Assembly (NCBI GenBank): GCA_910577785.1
Contig: CAJTNT010000014.1
Coordinates: forward strand, 1 to 64,000
Direction of reading: 5' to 3'
DNA length: 64,000 bases
Origin: an uncultured Lachnospiraceae bacterium
Lineage (GTDB): Bacteria; Bacillota; Clostridia; Lachnospirales; Lachnospiraceae
The translations under genes were made by a program, and so were the position numbers. This document shows, piece after piece, positions 7,289 to 14,976 of the stretch (positions are counted from its first letter, which is position 1; every line of letters begins with the position of its first letter). The notes below the pieces were generated by a model that ran no database searches, was not told the origin of the DNA, and saw nothing but the letters and a program-made list of their open reading frames with translations.

Positions 7289-7854
7289 AAATACCTGAGG
7301 AAGAGAAGGATTATCTTGGGGTGCCAGACGATGTATGGGAACGCACAAAGGATATATCAATTATGTGTGTGTTCCATTGGCTGGACTGCCTTTACCAGGA
7401 TTATCTAGATAAAAAAGTTACAGTAGAAACGCCCTGCAGTTCATGCCCGGAAACCAAAAGCTGCAAGGCATGCACATTGGAGACATTCAACTTGGCAAGC
7501 CATCTGTTTGGCCTGGAACTGAAAAGCATAAAGCCTAAAAAGAGGGCAGGTAAGTACTATTTGGCAGAGAGAAAAAGGGAAAATGGGCTCAGTATTTCTG
7601 TGGCAGGCAAGGGACACGCCAAAATCAGGAAGTCTGCCCTTGGCACGGGGCAGCCAATACCAAAGCGCCAGGAAAGGACAGAGGTCATCGTAGTGACAAC
7701 AGAAGATGACGAGCTCCTGCTGATGGTTGGGAACGAAACGGTTCAGATAGATGCTTATAGCACGGAGAGCATTGGCAGGGGCATGACGAAGATAAATATT
7801 TCAATCACAGGAAAGACAGTGATCACGGAGATGTCAGCCATTTCAAAAGGATAG
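7273..7854 (+). CDS. early phage protein with Cys cluster, unknown function
   Basis: A 193-residue protein, start ATG 7273 after AAGGAGGTGGGG. The N-terminal half has four cysteines in a CSSCPETKSCKAC arrangement near residues 56-68, likely a zinc knuckle. The C-terminal half is beta-rich (TEVIVVTTEDDELLLMVG, then INISITGKTVITEM). The middle segment GKYYLAERKRENGLSIS has a degraded copy at about 6288-6340. No known family; probably part of the early host-takeover module. Confidence 0.6.
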   Translation: MGFPVKIPEEEKDYLGVPDDVWERTKDISIMCVFHWLDCLYQDYLDKKVTVETPCSSCPETKSCKACTLETFNLASHLFGLELKSIKPKKRAGKYYLAERKRENGLSISVAGKGHAKIRKSALGTGQPIPKRQERTEVIVVTTEDDELLLMVGNETVQIDAYSTESIGRGMTKINISITGKTVITEMSAISKG

Positions 7855-8005
7855 GGGCAAGGGGAAGGAAGCGAAACAGGCAGTAGACAGGCTAAGGGTT
7901 ATTTATTTTGAAAGAAAGGCCTGCAAGCTCGTTAAGCGGATAACGGTGCAGGAGCTTGCCAGTGTAGAAATCTAATGGAGATGAGATGATAGGAGGATTG
8001 TGGAA

Positions 8006-8173
8006 GTGGCATGGACAGTCTTTGTTTCAGTAGTTGTGTCAATAATATGCAATAAGGTTTTAGCCGTCCATACGTTTAAAGAACTAGACGGCTATATTGA
8101 AGAAGTGATGGAAATGCTTAAGGAATTAATCCGGGACACCTACCTTGGTGAACAGAATCCCAAGAGGGGTTAA
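8006..8173 (+). CDS. small single-span membrane protein
   Basis: A 55-residue protein beginning at GTG 8006 nine bases after AGGAGG (7991-7996); GTG 8000 is possible but too close to that site. The N-terminus AWTVFVSVVVSIICNKVLA is a clear transmembrane segment, followed by an amphipathic acidic helix (KELDGYIEEVMEMLKELI). Small membrane proteins here often act in superinfection exclusion or lysis control, but there is no direct evidence of function. Confidence 0.6.
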   Translation: MAWTVFVSVVVSIICNKVLAVHTFKELDGYIEEVMEMLKELIRDTYLGEQNPKRG

Positions 8174-8230
8174 ATGCTATTGCCCAGATTATGGGAGGGC
8201 AATAGCAGGTGGAAGGCTTAGGCAATAAAA

Positions 8231-8318
8231 AAGTTATAGAAATAAGGTGGGGTGACAGTTCCCACATCTCCGACAAAGGGTGACGGCTGACCGTTCCGTC
8301 CTCAAATTTCTATAACTT
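8231..8318 (+). ncRNA. structured RNA resembling phage C4 antisense RNA
   Basis: Two perfect 13-base arms, AAGTTATAGAAAT (8231-8243) and ATTTCTATAACTT (8306-8318), enclose two GC-rich hairpins: GTGGG/CCCAC with a 9-base loop (8247-8265) and ACGG/CCGT with a CTGA loop (8283-8294). A closing stem over internal hairpins in an 88-base unit, just upstream of a large early gene, fits my recollection of the phage C4 antisense RNA family, which controls anti-repressor translation. Strand is not fixed by the symmetry. The family name is tentative; that it is structured is clear. Confidence 0.6.
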
Positions 8319-8423
8319 AGTATCAAGTATATTATTTACTTGGCTATATTATACGGTCAGATTTGGGAAAAGTCAATTTTTTTAGGCCAGGCAAAACATT
8401 CAAGGAAGTGAGGATCACTTTTA

Positions 8424-10082
8424 ATGCTAATTGATGAGACATCCATGGATTACCAAGGGATGAAGGAAGGGATAAGGCGGCGCCTGGAGGGCGCGGCCGA
8501 GGATTTCTTCATGGCTGGCTACTTCCTCCGCCAGGTCAGCGAGAACGCGCTTTTTGTGGAGGACGGCTATAAGAACATATGGGATTTCGCAAAGGGGGAG
8601 TACGGGCTAAGCGCCTCAAGCGCAAGCCGCTTCATGGCAATCAACGCACGCTTCTCCGTAGACGGCGGCAGGCGCATGGCGGAGAGGTACGCCGGGATGG
8701 GCGTGAGCAAGCTGCAGGAAATGCTGGGGCTGCCTGACGGGGAGCTTGAGAAGGTGACGCAGGAGACCACGGTCAGGGAAATACGGGCGATGAAGAAGCG
8801 GCTGGATGAGCCTAAGTCATTCTTCGGGCTGCCAAAGACCGAAAGGGAAAAGCATCCGTACACATATACGCCTGGATGCGGCGATGGGAAATACACCTGC
8901 TTCAGCTGCGCCAGGCTCTGCGAAATACGGCAGGAGGAACGGTACTGCAGGGATGCCCCAATGGGGAGCCCGTTCCCCTGCACACAGATGAGCAAGAAAA
9001 AGAGGCTGGAAATGGAAACTTCCAGGATCCCTAGCAGGGAATGCCAGCACCTGCACCAGGAACTGGCGGAGGTACGGGCAGGGGATAAAGAGCCGGCTCC
9101 CTGCTGCCAAGACTGCGGATATGAAACCTGCTACAGCCGTTGCGACGTCGCAAGGAAAAAGGATGGTGAGAAAAGGCAGGCCAAGGCGGAAGCAGAAAAA
9201 CAGAAGCGTGAGGCCAAAGCGGAAAGGCCGGAGCCTTCCGGCCATGACATAGAAGCTTTTTGCAAGTGGGTTGGGATTAAATCCACGGACAGCATCACGG
9301 CGGACAGCCTAAAGAAGCGGTACAGGAATGCAGGGGGCGGGGGTGGCACAGAGCTGCGGAATTACAGCGGAAGCGCCAGGGGCATCCAGATCAATTACAA
9401 AAGGGAGATTACCTGGGTACAGCTTGCCAGGCGGATCAAGGAGATTCAGGAGGCAGAGGGAAGAGAGGAAGCCCGGTTATTGGGGTTTTATAAGGACATC
9501 TACCCAGGCACCAGGCAGCTCATATCACAGCGCGACATGGCAGCCATCACAAAGGAGCTAAAAGCCTTTTACGGCAGCACGTATGAGAACGGGGAGGGGT
9601 GGAATGCCTACCCGGATAAAATCGTTTTCCGTGACAGCCCAGGTGCAGAGCAGGTACAGGTTACCTGGGGACGGCTTACAGCAAAGCTGGTGGATTTTTT
9701 AGAGCGCTTCCCAGAGATTGAGAGTTCGGCGCTTGAAGGGGATGGGGCAGGCCATAAGGAGCAGGATATTATAGATGCGGACTTCCAGGAGGTTAAGGAA
9801 GAGGTGGGCGCGATACCCGCCGCCCAGGAGCCAGAAGCGGATCCGGAGGAATACGCCCAGCTTGATGTCGATCTGCTCCTGGACAAGTATAGCCGGGACC
9901 TTGCGGACTACAGGAAATGCTTTGCGGAAGAGGAATTCCCGCCGACCATATTGAAAAAGCAGAGGATCCTGGTGGATGCCCTGACGCTACTGAGAAGGAA
10001 TTACGTAGAGATAGGGCCGGATCAAGCCAGCGGAGACAGTGGGACAGGCTATGCAGCAGCCAGCTTAAGGGAAGGGGGTTGA
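8424..10082 (+). CDS. large early phage protein, unknown function (Cys-rich centre, coiled coil)
   Basis: A 552-residue protein starting at ATG 8424 behind AAGGAAGTGAGGATCACT, the same leader that occurs at 6559-6583. The N-terminal approximately 130 residues are helical (RRRLEGAAEDFFMAGYFLRQ), resembling phage helical DNA-associated proteins. The middle has about twelve cysteines in pairs (CGDGKYTCFSCARLC; CCQDCGYETCYSRC), likely two zinc sites. A Lys/Glu-rich coiled coil then leads into a C-terminal helical domain and a tail encoded by the junction repeat. It is the longest early gene and precedes the replication module. Similar proteins are known only as hypothetical in clostridial prophages. 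Confidence 0.65.
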   Translation: MLIDETSMDYQGMKEGIRRRLEGAAEDFFMAGYFLRQVSENALFVEDGYKNIWDFAKGEYGLSASSASRFMAINARFSVDGGRRMAERYAGMGVSKLQEMLGLPDGELEKVTQETTVREIRAMKKRLDEPKSFFGLPKTEREKHPYTYTPGCGDGKYTCFSCARLCEIRQEERYCRDAPMGSPFPCTQMSKKKRLEMETSRIPSRECQHLHQELAEVRAGDKEPAPCCQDCGYETCYSRCDVARKKDGEKRQAKAEAEKQKREAKAERPEPSGHDIEAFCKWVGIKSTDSITADSLKKRYRNAGGGGGTELRNYSGSARGIQINYKREITWVQLARRIKEIQEAEGREEARLLGFYKDIYPGTRQLISQRDMAAITKELKAFYGSTYENGEGWNAYPDKIVFRDSPGAEQVQVTWGRLTAKLVDFLERFPEIESSALEGDGAGHKEQDIIDADFQEVKEEVGAIPAAQEPEADPEEYAQLDVDLLLDKYSRDLADYRKCFAEEEFPPTILKKQRILVDALTLLRRNYVEIGPDQASGDSGTGYAAASLREGG

Positions 10083-10203
10083 AGGAAGATGAGAGACATA
10101 ATCCAGATGGGATATGATGCATAAGCAAGACAAATTATTATGCTTAAGGAATGGCGGCAAGGAAGCAGCACGGCAGATAGGCCAGGAAAAAAAGGAGGGC
10201 GGC

Positions 10204-10410
10204 ATGGGAGACAGTGACGTATTAAGGTACCTGTCATTACTGAAAAGGAAATTCGGCATAGCAATGTCATACGGGGACAGCTGGAAGCCAGAGTATGGGG
10301 AGGAGCTGGAGGGGATTGACAGGGAGCTGGGGCAGCTCCGGGCAGCCATCGATGCGGAGCATGAAAAGAGAGACAGGAGGAAGCAGGATGCTGAAGCCAG
10401 AGGACATTAA
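10204..10410 (+). CDS. small phage protein, unknown function
   Basis: A 68-residue helical protein (MGDSDVLRYLSLLKRKFGIA start). ATG 10204 follows AAGGAGGGC closely; the frame is open back to 10114, so a longer form with N-terminus MHKQDKLLC is possible. The C-terminus is charged (DAEHEKRDRRKQDAEARGH). It overlaps the next gene by 23 bases. No family recognised. Confidence 0.5.
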   Translation: MGDSDVLRYLSLLKRKFGIAMSYGDSWKPEYGEELEGIDRELGQLRAAIDAEHEKRDRRKQDAEARGH

Positions 10411-10546
10411 GGTAAAAGTGGAGTTCACGCCGGGGTATGAGACCAGGTTCACGGAGGCGTGCCTCCGGCAGCTTGCGAAACGGGAGAGGCAGCAGCAGGG
10501 GCTGGACCCGCCAGCGGCCAGCAAAGGGAAGATGGGAAGCGCATAA
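10388..10546 (+). CDS. small phage protein, unknown function
   Basis: A 52-residue basic protein (MLKPEDIKVKVEFTPGYETR start), ATG 10388 behind AGGAGGAAGC, translationally coupled to the preceding gene. Short proteins starting with this type of beta segment are frequent next to replication genes of Lachnospiraceae phages. Function unknown. Confidence 0.5.
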   Translation: MLKPEDIKVKVEFTPGYETRFTEACLRQLAKRERQQQGLDPPAASKGKMGSA

Positions 10547-10555
10547 AGAATAAGG

Positions 10556-10656
10556 CCCGCCCGCACAGGGGTGGCGGCAGCACTGTGTTTTACCTCCCAT
10601 GTACCATACAAAGACCATTATGCCATTTCAGCTGCCGCCGCCCCTGTGCGGGCGGG
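10556..10656. repeat. long inverted repeat upstream of rep, candidate replication origin
   Basis: Two 26-base arms (10556-10581 and 10631-10656) are complementary apart from one T:G wobble and flank a 49-base AT-richer loop. The core is CCCGCCCGCACAGGGG. A second hairpin, GCCGCTGCG/CGCAGCGGC with a six-base loop, follows at 10688-10711. Both precede an HUH-type Rep gene. Hairpins adjacent to such genes commonly contain the nick site of a rolling-circle origin. A strong terminator for the early operon is the alternative, but there is no T tract. Confidence 0.5.
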
Positions 10657-10687
10657 GATGGGCGCATGGGGAAAAAGCAAAAAAATA

Positions 10688-10711
10688 GCCGCTGCGTGAC
10701 AGCGCAGCGGC
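10688..10711. repeat. hairpin upstream of rep
   Basis: A perfect nine-base stem GCCGCTGCG/CGCAGCGGC around loop TGACAG, 34 bases before the rep start. Part of the putative origin, or a structure limiting Rep translation, since rep has no clear Shine-Dalgarno sequence. Confidence 0.5.
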
Positions 10712-10744
10712 CAGGAAATTTATGCGGGTGCAATAAATAAGCCT

Positions 10745-11608
10745 ATGGGAATCATAACACGCATTGCGCCCGCTGTCAAGGAAAAAACCGGCAGGAAAGC
10801 CGGGTTCAGGCTTGATCAGGATATTAACTTTAGCGATATGGGGGCCAGGATCGGGATGGGATATTTCAAGACGACAGTGAGGGCAGGGAAGACAATGGAA
10901 GTGATGAAAAGCTATACTAGGAGGGTGGGGGCAAAGAAGAGGGGGAGGAAGGCGAAGCCGACAGCGGAGGAAATGGAGAAGATAAACCAGATGAACGCGG
11001 AGAGGAGGCTCCGCATAAAAATTAACGCGAACTTTGGGGAGGGCGACCCATTCATCACCCTGACATACAGGAAGGGGGAGAGGCCGGGGGCGGAGGCGGC
11101 GAAGAAGGACATCGGGAAGCTGATCGGGGGGCTGCGGAGAAAGTATAAGAAGGCGGGGGCGGAGCTGAAATGGGTATGCGTGACGGAGTACCTGAATAAG
11201 GCGATACACCACCACCTGCTGATAAACCGCATAGACGGGCAGGACGTCTCCAGGTGGGTGTGCATGCTGTGGAAGTTCGGGAGGCCAAACTTCACGCCCC
11301 TGGACGGCAGCGGGCAGTATAAGGACCTTGCGGCATACCTGATCAAGGAGACGTCAAAGACATACAGGGCAAAGGACGGGGAGAGGAAGCAGAGGTACAG
11401 CTGCAGCCGCAACCTCGTGGTGCCAAGGCCGAAAACGGAGATTGTCAGGAGGGCAAAGAAGTGGCTGCCTGACCCCAGGCCGGCAAGAGGGTACTACATA
11501 GACAAGGACACAGTGTATAACGGCATAGACCCATTCACTGGCAGGGAGTACCAGAGGTACACAATGGTGCTGCTTCCGGATGGCCGGGGGAAGGGAAAAT
11601 GTGGATAA
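10745..11608 (+). CDS. HUH-type rolling-circle replication initiator (ORF2/G2P-like Rep)
   Basis: A 287-residue protein with the three motifs of HUH endonucleases: motif I FITLTY (103-108), motif II HHHLL (155-159) and the Y-x2-K motif YLIKE (198-202), in which Tyr198 would nick and covalently bind DNA. A basic region (RRVGAKKRGRKAKP) precedes the domain. This fits the rolling-circle Rep family often annotated on Firmicute prophages and plasmids. ATG 10745 has no ribosome binding site; ATG 10895, behind AGGGAAG, is a plausible shorter start. It heads a tightly overlapping operon, and hairpins directly upstream may hold the origin. Confidence 0.82.
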   Translation: MGIITRIAPAVKEKTGRKAGFRLDQDINFSDMGARIGMGYFKTTVRAGKTMEVMKSYTRRVGAKKRGRKAKPTAEEMEKINQMNAERRLRIKINANFGEGDPFITLTYRKGERPGAEAAKKDIGKLIGGLRRKYKKAGAELKWVCVTEYLNKAIHHHLLINRIDGQDVSRWVCMLWKFGRPNFTPLDGSGQYKDLAAYLIKETSKTYRAKDGERKQRYSCSRNLVVPRPKTEIVRRAKKWLPDPRPARGYYIDKDTVYNGIDPFTGREYQRYTMVLLPDGRGKGKCG

Positions 11609-11676
11609 CTTTCAGGGAGAAGCCGCGCCGTCCAGTAATTACTGGACGGGAGGGCAGGCAAAGGGAGGTGGATAAG

Positions 11677-12114
11677 TTGGAAGTGGGCATTTACATAAAG
11701 AGCCGTTTTAGGGGGAACCCAAGGGGCGAGGGGGAGGCGGCGGCAGCCATAGAGTACATAGACAGGGTGGGGAAGAGCCACATAAGGATCCGGAAGGAAC
11801 GGGTCGGGCTTGGCACAAGGAACGCCTTGATCCTGAAAGCCTGCATAGACGCGCTGCGGATACTGGTGAGGCCCTGCCATGCCACGGTCTACACGGACTG
11901 CGGCTATATAAGGGATGCCTGCCGGCAGGGCTGGCCGGGGAAGTGGCAGCAGGACGGGTGGAGGAAGGCGGACGGGAAGCCGCCCGCGAACCTGGAGGAA
12001 TGGAAGCAGCTCTGCATGCTGATGCGGATCCATACGGTGGCGTTCACGGAGTATGACGGGAGGCATGACAGGGAGCTGGAAAGGGCATTGGGAAATGGAG
12101 ATTCTGACACGTGA
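11677..12114 (+). CDS. RNase HI-fold protein lacking catalytic residues
   Basis: A 145-residue protein from TTG 11677 (GGGAGGTG six bases upstream); ATG 11599 overlapping rep is an alternative. Residues align with RNase HI: the first strand and GNPRGEG loop match the usual TDGSC...GNPGPGG, and YTDCGYIRDA matches the third-aspartate strand. The segment WQQDGWRKADGKPPANLEEW is the family's handle and C-terminal helix region. However, the first aspartate is replaced (IKSR instead of TDGS) and the helix glutamate by alanine (TRNAL instead of xRxEL). I infer a substrate-binding but catalytically dead RNase H-like protein, perhaps acting with Rep. Confidence 0.7.
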   Translation: MEVGIYIKSRFRGNPRGEGEAAAAIEYIDRVGKSHIRIRKERVGLGTRNALILKACIDALRILVRPCHATVYTDCGYIRDACRQGWPGKWQQDGWRKADGKPPANLEEWKQLCMLMRIHTVAFTEYDGRHDRELERALGNGDSDT

Positions 12115-12376
12115 GGTAGCACTCGCATACAGGGAGAAGGCAAGGGCGCTCCCATATAATGGGGCGCAGGACATAGGGCAACGCCGGGCGCTGCGCCTGG
12201 AGCTGCAGGCAAGGTGCGGGGTGACGGAGCTTGAGGCGGTAAACATCCTGAATGGGAATAATATTGACGATTACTGCACGAAGCACCTGGCAAGGGCGCG
12301 GGCGGAAGGAGCGGCAGTGGCGCAGGGCGCCGCCAGGAGGCAGAAGGCACGGCGTGGCAGGAGGGAATGGTACTGA
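12095..12376 (+). CDS. small phage protein, unknown function
   Basis: A 93-residue protein (MEILTREVALAYREKARALP start) from ATG 12095, overlapping the RNase H-like gene by 20 bases. The segment LQARCGVTELEAVNILNGNN resembles a short helix-turn-helix or UBA-like bundle, and the C-terminus is very basic (RRQKARRGRREW). It could bind nucleic acid. It lies inside the replication operon. No family is assigned. Confidence 0.55.
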   Translation: MEILTREVALAYREKARALPYNGAQDIGQRRALRLELQARCGVTELEAVNILNGNNIDDYCTKHLARARAEGAAVAQGAARRQKARRGRREWY

Positions 12377-12393
12377 CAGGAGGATGGAAGGCG

Positions 12394-13212
12394 TTGGATG
12401 CATTGATGAAATATCCTGGGGCAAAATGGGGGATAGCAAAATGGATCATAGGGTTCTTCCCAGAGCACCACAGCTACCTTGAGCCGTTCCTTGGCTCCGG
12501 GGCGGTGCTGTTCAATAAGCCAAGGAGCCATATTGAGACAGTGAACGACCTGGACGGGGATGTCGTGAACCTGTTTAAATGGATCCGGGAGGACCCGGAA
12601 AAGCTGGCATACCAGGTTTACTTCACCCCATATTCCAGGCAGGCCCATGAGGATGCATTTGCTGGGGGGACGGAAGGCAGCCTGCAGAAGGCCGTCAATT
12701 TCTGCATACGGATCAATATGGGGTACTGGACCCGGACGACAGGGGAGAAGGCAGGGTGGAAAAATGACGTGCAGGGGCGGGAACGTGCCTATGCGTCACG
12801 GGACTGGTGCAGGCTGCCTGGGAAGATCATGCAGGCGGCAGAGCGCCTGAGGGGCGTGCAGATTGAATGCATGCCAGCGGTGGATCTGATGCAGCGGTTT
12901 AACCATAAGAAGGTGCTGGTATACCTTGACCCGCCATACTGCCCAGGCACAAGGCATGGGAAGCAGTACAGGCATGAGATGTACAGCATGGAGAGCCATG
13001 AGGAGCTGCTAGTGGCGGTAAGGCGGCATAAAGGGCCATTGCTGATCAGCGGCTATGAGTCAGATCTTTATAATGGCATGCTGGGCGGCTGGCATAAGGA
13101 ATGTATAGGCACACGTTCACAGTCAGGGGCAAAGAGGACGGAAGTCCTCTGGATGAATTTTGACCCATATGGGAGGCAGATGGATATAAGCGAATGCTTT
13201 GGGGAGTATTGA
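12394..13212 (+). CDS. Dam-type (D12 class) DNA adenine N6-methyltransferase
   Basis: About 272 residues from TTG 12394, ten bases after AGGAGG; ATG 12367 is in frame but too close to its ribosome site. Near the N-terminus are KYPGAKWGIAKWI and YLEPFLGSGAVLFNK (S-adenosylmethionine-binding motif I), then NDLDGDVVNLF, and the catalytic DPPY motif in VYLDPPYCPGTRHGK. It ends with the family's WMNFDP segment. It transfers methyl groups to adenine in a short site, possibly GATC. With no restriction enzyme beside it, it is best read as an orphan phage methylase protecting the genome or timing replication. Confidence 0.88.
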   Translation: MDALMKYPGAKWGIAKWIIGFFPEHHSYLEPFLGSGAVLFNKPRSHIETVNDLDGDVVNLFKWIREDPEKLAYQVYFTPYSRQAHEDAFAGGTEGSLQKAVNFCIRINMGYWTRTTGEKAGWKNDVQGRERAYASRDWCRLPGKIMQAAERLRGVQIECMPAVDLMQRFNHKKVLVYLDPPYCPGTRHGKQYRHEMYSMESHEELLVAVRRHKGPLLISGYESDLYNGMLGGWHKECIGTRSQSGAKRTEVLWMNFDPYGRQMDISECFGEY

Positions 13213-13280
13213 GCCAGGTACCATCCAGGAATAAAAGGGAGGCTGCAGCAGCTAAAAAGCCTGGAAAGGGAAGCAAAAGG

Positions 13281-13350
13281 AAATCAGGGTAAATCCAAAT
13301 AAATCAGAGTAAATCAGAATAAGGCAGAGTAAATCCAAATAAATCAGAGC
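13281..13350 (+). repeat. seven 10-bp iterons, candidate tubC centromere
   Basis: Seven uninterrupted 10-base units run from 13281 to 13350: AAATCAGGGT, AAATCCAAAT, AAATCAGAGT, AAATCAGAAT, AAGGCAGAGT, AAATCCAAAT, AAATCAGAGC. The period is close to one helical turn, so bound proteins would stack on one face. The array sits 45 bases before a winged-helix gene and tubZ, the same order as tubC-tubR-tubZ on Bacillus virulence plasmids. Confidence 0.8.
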
Positions 13351-13394
13351 AAGAACTTTGGGTTGATGCCTGCCAGGGAAAGGCGGTGGGCGCA

Positions 13395-13649
13395 ATGGAC
13401 AGGGCAGGCTTCATCCTGCTGTCCGTCCTGGAGAAGTCCGGGGCATCCGGCAGGCTGTCATCCATGACAGTAAGGGAAATTGCCCAGGAGGAGGAGCTTG
13501 GGATAGGGGAGAACACCATATACAAGAAGCTTAGGGCGTTCGAGCTGTCCGGGCTTGTCAGCCGCGGGCTCAAGGAGGGCAGGGCGGCAACCTTCTTCCT
13601 GACAGGAGAGGGGCGCGGGCGCCTGGAAGAGGAAAGGAGCAGGGAATGA
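13395..13649 (+). CDS. tubR: TubR-like winged-helix centromere-binding protein
   Basis: An 84-residue winged helix-turn-helix protein (MDRAGFILLSVLEKSGASGR start; IAQEEELGIGENTIYKKLRA recognition region; ATFFLTGEGRGRL wing). ATG 13395 follows AAAGGCGGTG. In type III partition systems TubR binds the iterons cooperatively and recruits the TubZ filament, and usually represses its own operon. The gene overlaps tubZ by four bases (ATGA), and the iterons lie just upstream. Assignment rests on context, size and fold, as TubR sequences diverge strongly. Confidence 0.75.
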   Translation: MDRAGFILLSVLEKSGASGRLSSMTVREIAQEEELGIGENTIYKKLRAFELSGLVSRGLKEGRAATFFLTGEGRGRLEEERSRE

Positions 13650-14671
13650 AAGGGAAAATCGCATTTGTGGCAGTCGGGCAGGCCGCCGGGAACATTGGGC
13701 GGCTGCTGGAAGGGAAGGGCTACGCAGTCCTCTATGTGAACACCTCGCAGGAGGACCTTGACACTTTGGAGGGGGCGAAGTTCAAGTACCATATCCCCAA
13801 GGGGGAGGGGTGCAACAAGGACAGGCACAAGGCAAAGCAGCTGGTCATAGACGACTTTGACAACATAGCTGGCGAGGTCGACCAGAAGGCAGCAGGGGGC
13901 ATGGTGTTCGTCATGTTCGCCAGCGGGGGCGGGACAGGCAGCGGCGCGGGGCCGATGCTTGCGGACCTGCTGATTGACGAGGGGCGGCAGGTGGGGGTGG
14001 TCACCATCCTCCCGGCCATGGAAGAGAGCCTGAAATCGCATATCAATGCCTATGAGTGCTTTGCGGAGCTGGAAAAGATTGCCGGGACGGGCGCGTGCTT
14101 CGTCATTGACAACGAGAAGGGGGAGAGGATGCAGCTGAATCGGGAGTTCGTGGATGCATTCACGGCGTTCCTTGAGGTGCCGGGATGCAGCAGGAGCGTG
14201 GAAGGCAACATCGACAGGGCGGAGGCCATGGAGACGCTTAGGGCGCATGGCATGGCCGCGGTGGCAAGGGCCGGCGGGGAGGGGAGCGCCGGGCTCATCC
14301 AGGCGGTGAAGGAGGGGCCGCTTGCGCCCATAGAGCCTGACCGTGCGGTGAAGTATATCGCGGCTGCGCTCCCTTCCGGCAGGGGGATGGGCGACCTGGA
14401 GAAGGCCTTCGGGATGCCCATAGACACCTTCCGGACAGTAAGCGCGGGTGCGCCCGTCTGCTGCCTGTCCGGGCTGTCCTACCCGAAGGGGCGGCTGGAA
14501 GAGGTATATGGGAAGGTCGAGGGGAGCCGCGAGGCGGCTGAGCATTCCCTTGCGGCGGCCAGGGAGCCGGGGCTTAGGAAAGGCGTGAACTTCCTGGAAG
14601 GGCTGGAGCCGCAGCATAAGGAGGAAGGGAAGAGGAAGTCCAAGAGGGAGATTATGGGGAAATACCTATAA
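13646..14671 (+). CDS. tubZ: TubZ-like tubulin/FtsZ-superfamily GTPase for DNA partition
   Basis: A 341-residue GTPase. The nucleotide-binding motif GQAAGNIG lies at residues 11-18 and the tubulin signature GGGTGSG at 94-100, followed by MLADLLIDEGRQVGVVTILP. It lacks the FtsZ C-terminal FtsA/ZipA-binding peptide and instead ends in a long basic helix (KEEGKRKSKREIMGKYL), as TubZ proteins do to contact TubR-DNA. In plasmids and some phages, treadmilling TubZ filaments pull the TubR-iteron complex so that both daughter cells inherit the replicon. Finding it beside an HUH Rep implies this prophage can exist as a low-copy plasmid. Confidence 0.88.
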   Translation: MKGKIAFVAVGQAAGNIGRLLEGKGYAVLYVNTSQEDLDTLEGAKFKYHIPKGEGCNKDRHKAKQLVIDDFDNIAGEVDQKAAGGMVFVMFASGGGTGSGAGPMLADLLIDEGRQVGVVTILPAMEESLKSHINAYECFAELEKIAGTGACFVIDNEKGERMQLNREFVDAFTAFLEVPGCSRSVEGNIDRAEAMETLRAHGMAAVARAGGEGSAGLIQAVKEGPLAPIEPDRAVKYIAAALPSGRGMGDLEKAFGMPIDTFRTVSAGAPVCCLSGLSYPKGRLEEVYGKVEGSREAAEHSLAAAREPGLRKGVNFLEGLEPQHKEEGKRKSKREIMGKYL

Positions 14672-14688
14672 GGAAGGAGGATGCAGGG

Positions 14689-14976
14689 ATGGCAAAGGGG
14701 ATTAAGCTGAACAGGGAGCAGTACAAAGGCGTGAAGCGCATGGATCATAAGCAGATGGAGGGATTCATCTGCAAGGTGTACCACGAGGGCTATGAAGAGG
14801 GCAGGAAGGATGCGGGGCCAAAGGTGAAGGCATCCGACATCGCTGAGGCATTGGTAAGCGTCCGCGGGGTAGGGGCCAAGAAGGCAGGGGAGATAATGGC
14901 AGCCGTGAACAGGCTGTACGGCAGGGATGCAGCAGGGAAGGAGGCCGGGCAGGTTGAGGGCAGTACTGACATATGA
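14689..14976 (+). CDS. helix-hairpin-helix phage protein, unknown role
   Basis: A 95-residue protein starting at ATG 14689 behind AAGGAAGGAGG. The C-terminal part ALVSVRGVGAKKAGEIMAAV matches a helix-hairpin-helix DNA-binding motif (residues 56-75). The N-terminal half is basic with a helix (MEGFICKVYHEGYEEGRKDA). It follows tubZ directly and could be an accessory partition or replication factor. No family name can be given. Confidence 0.55.
   Translation: MAKGIKLNREQYKGVKRMDHKQMEGFICKVYHEGYEEGRKDAGPKVKASDIAEALVSVRGVGAKKAGEIMAAVNRLYGRDAAGKEAGQVEGSTDI

Noticed and set aside
7891..7975. Open stretch encoding VDRLRVIYFERKACKLVKRI
   Set aside because: It has no start codon in frame after the preceding stop; at best a gene remnant.
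13281..13350. Iterons considered as a CRISPR array
   Set aside because: Units are 10 bp, contiguous, with no unique spacers.
13304..14617. Long minus-strand frame opposite tubR-tubZ
   Set aside because: It is antisense to motif-containing genes, His/Pro/Arg-rich, with no start signals.
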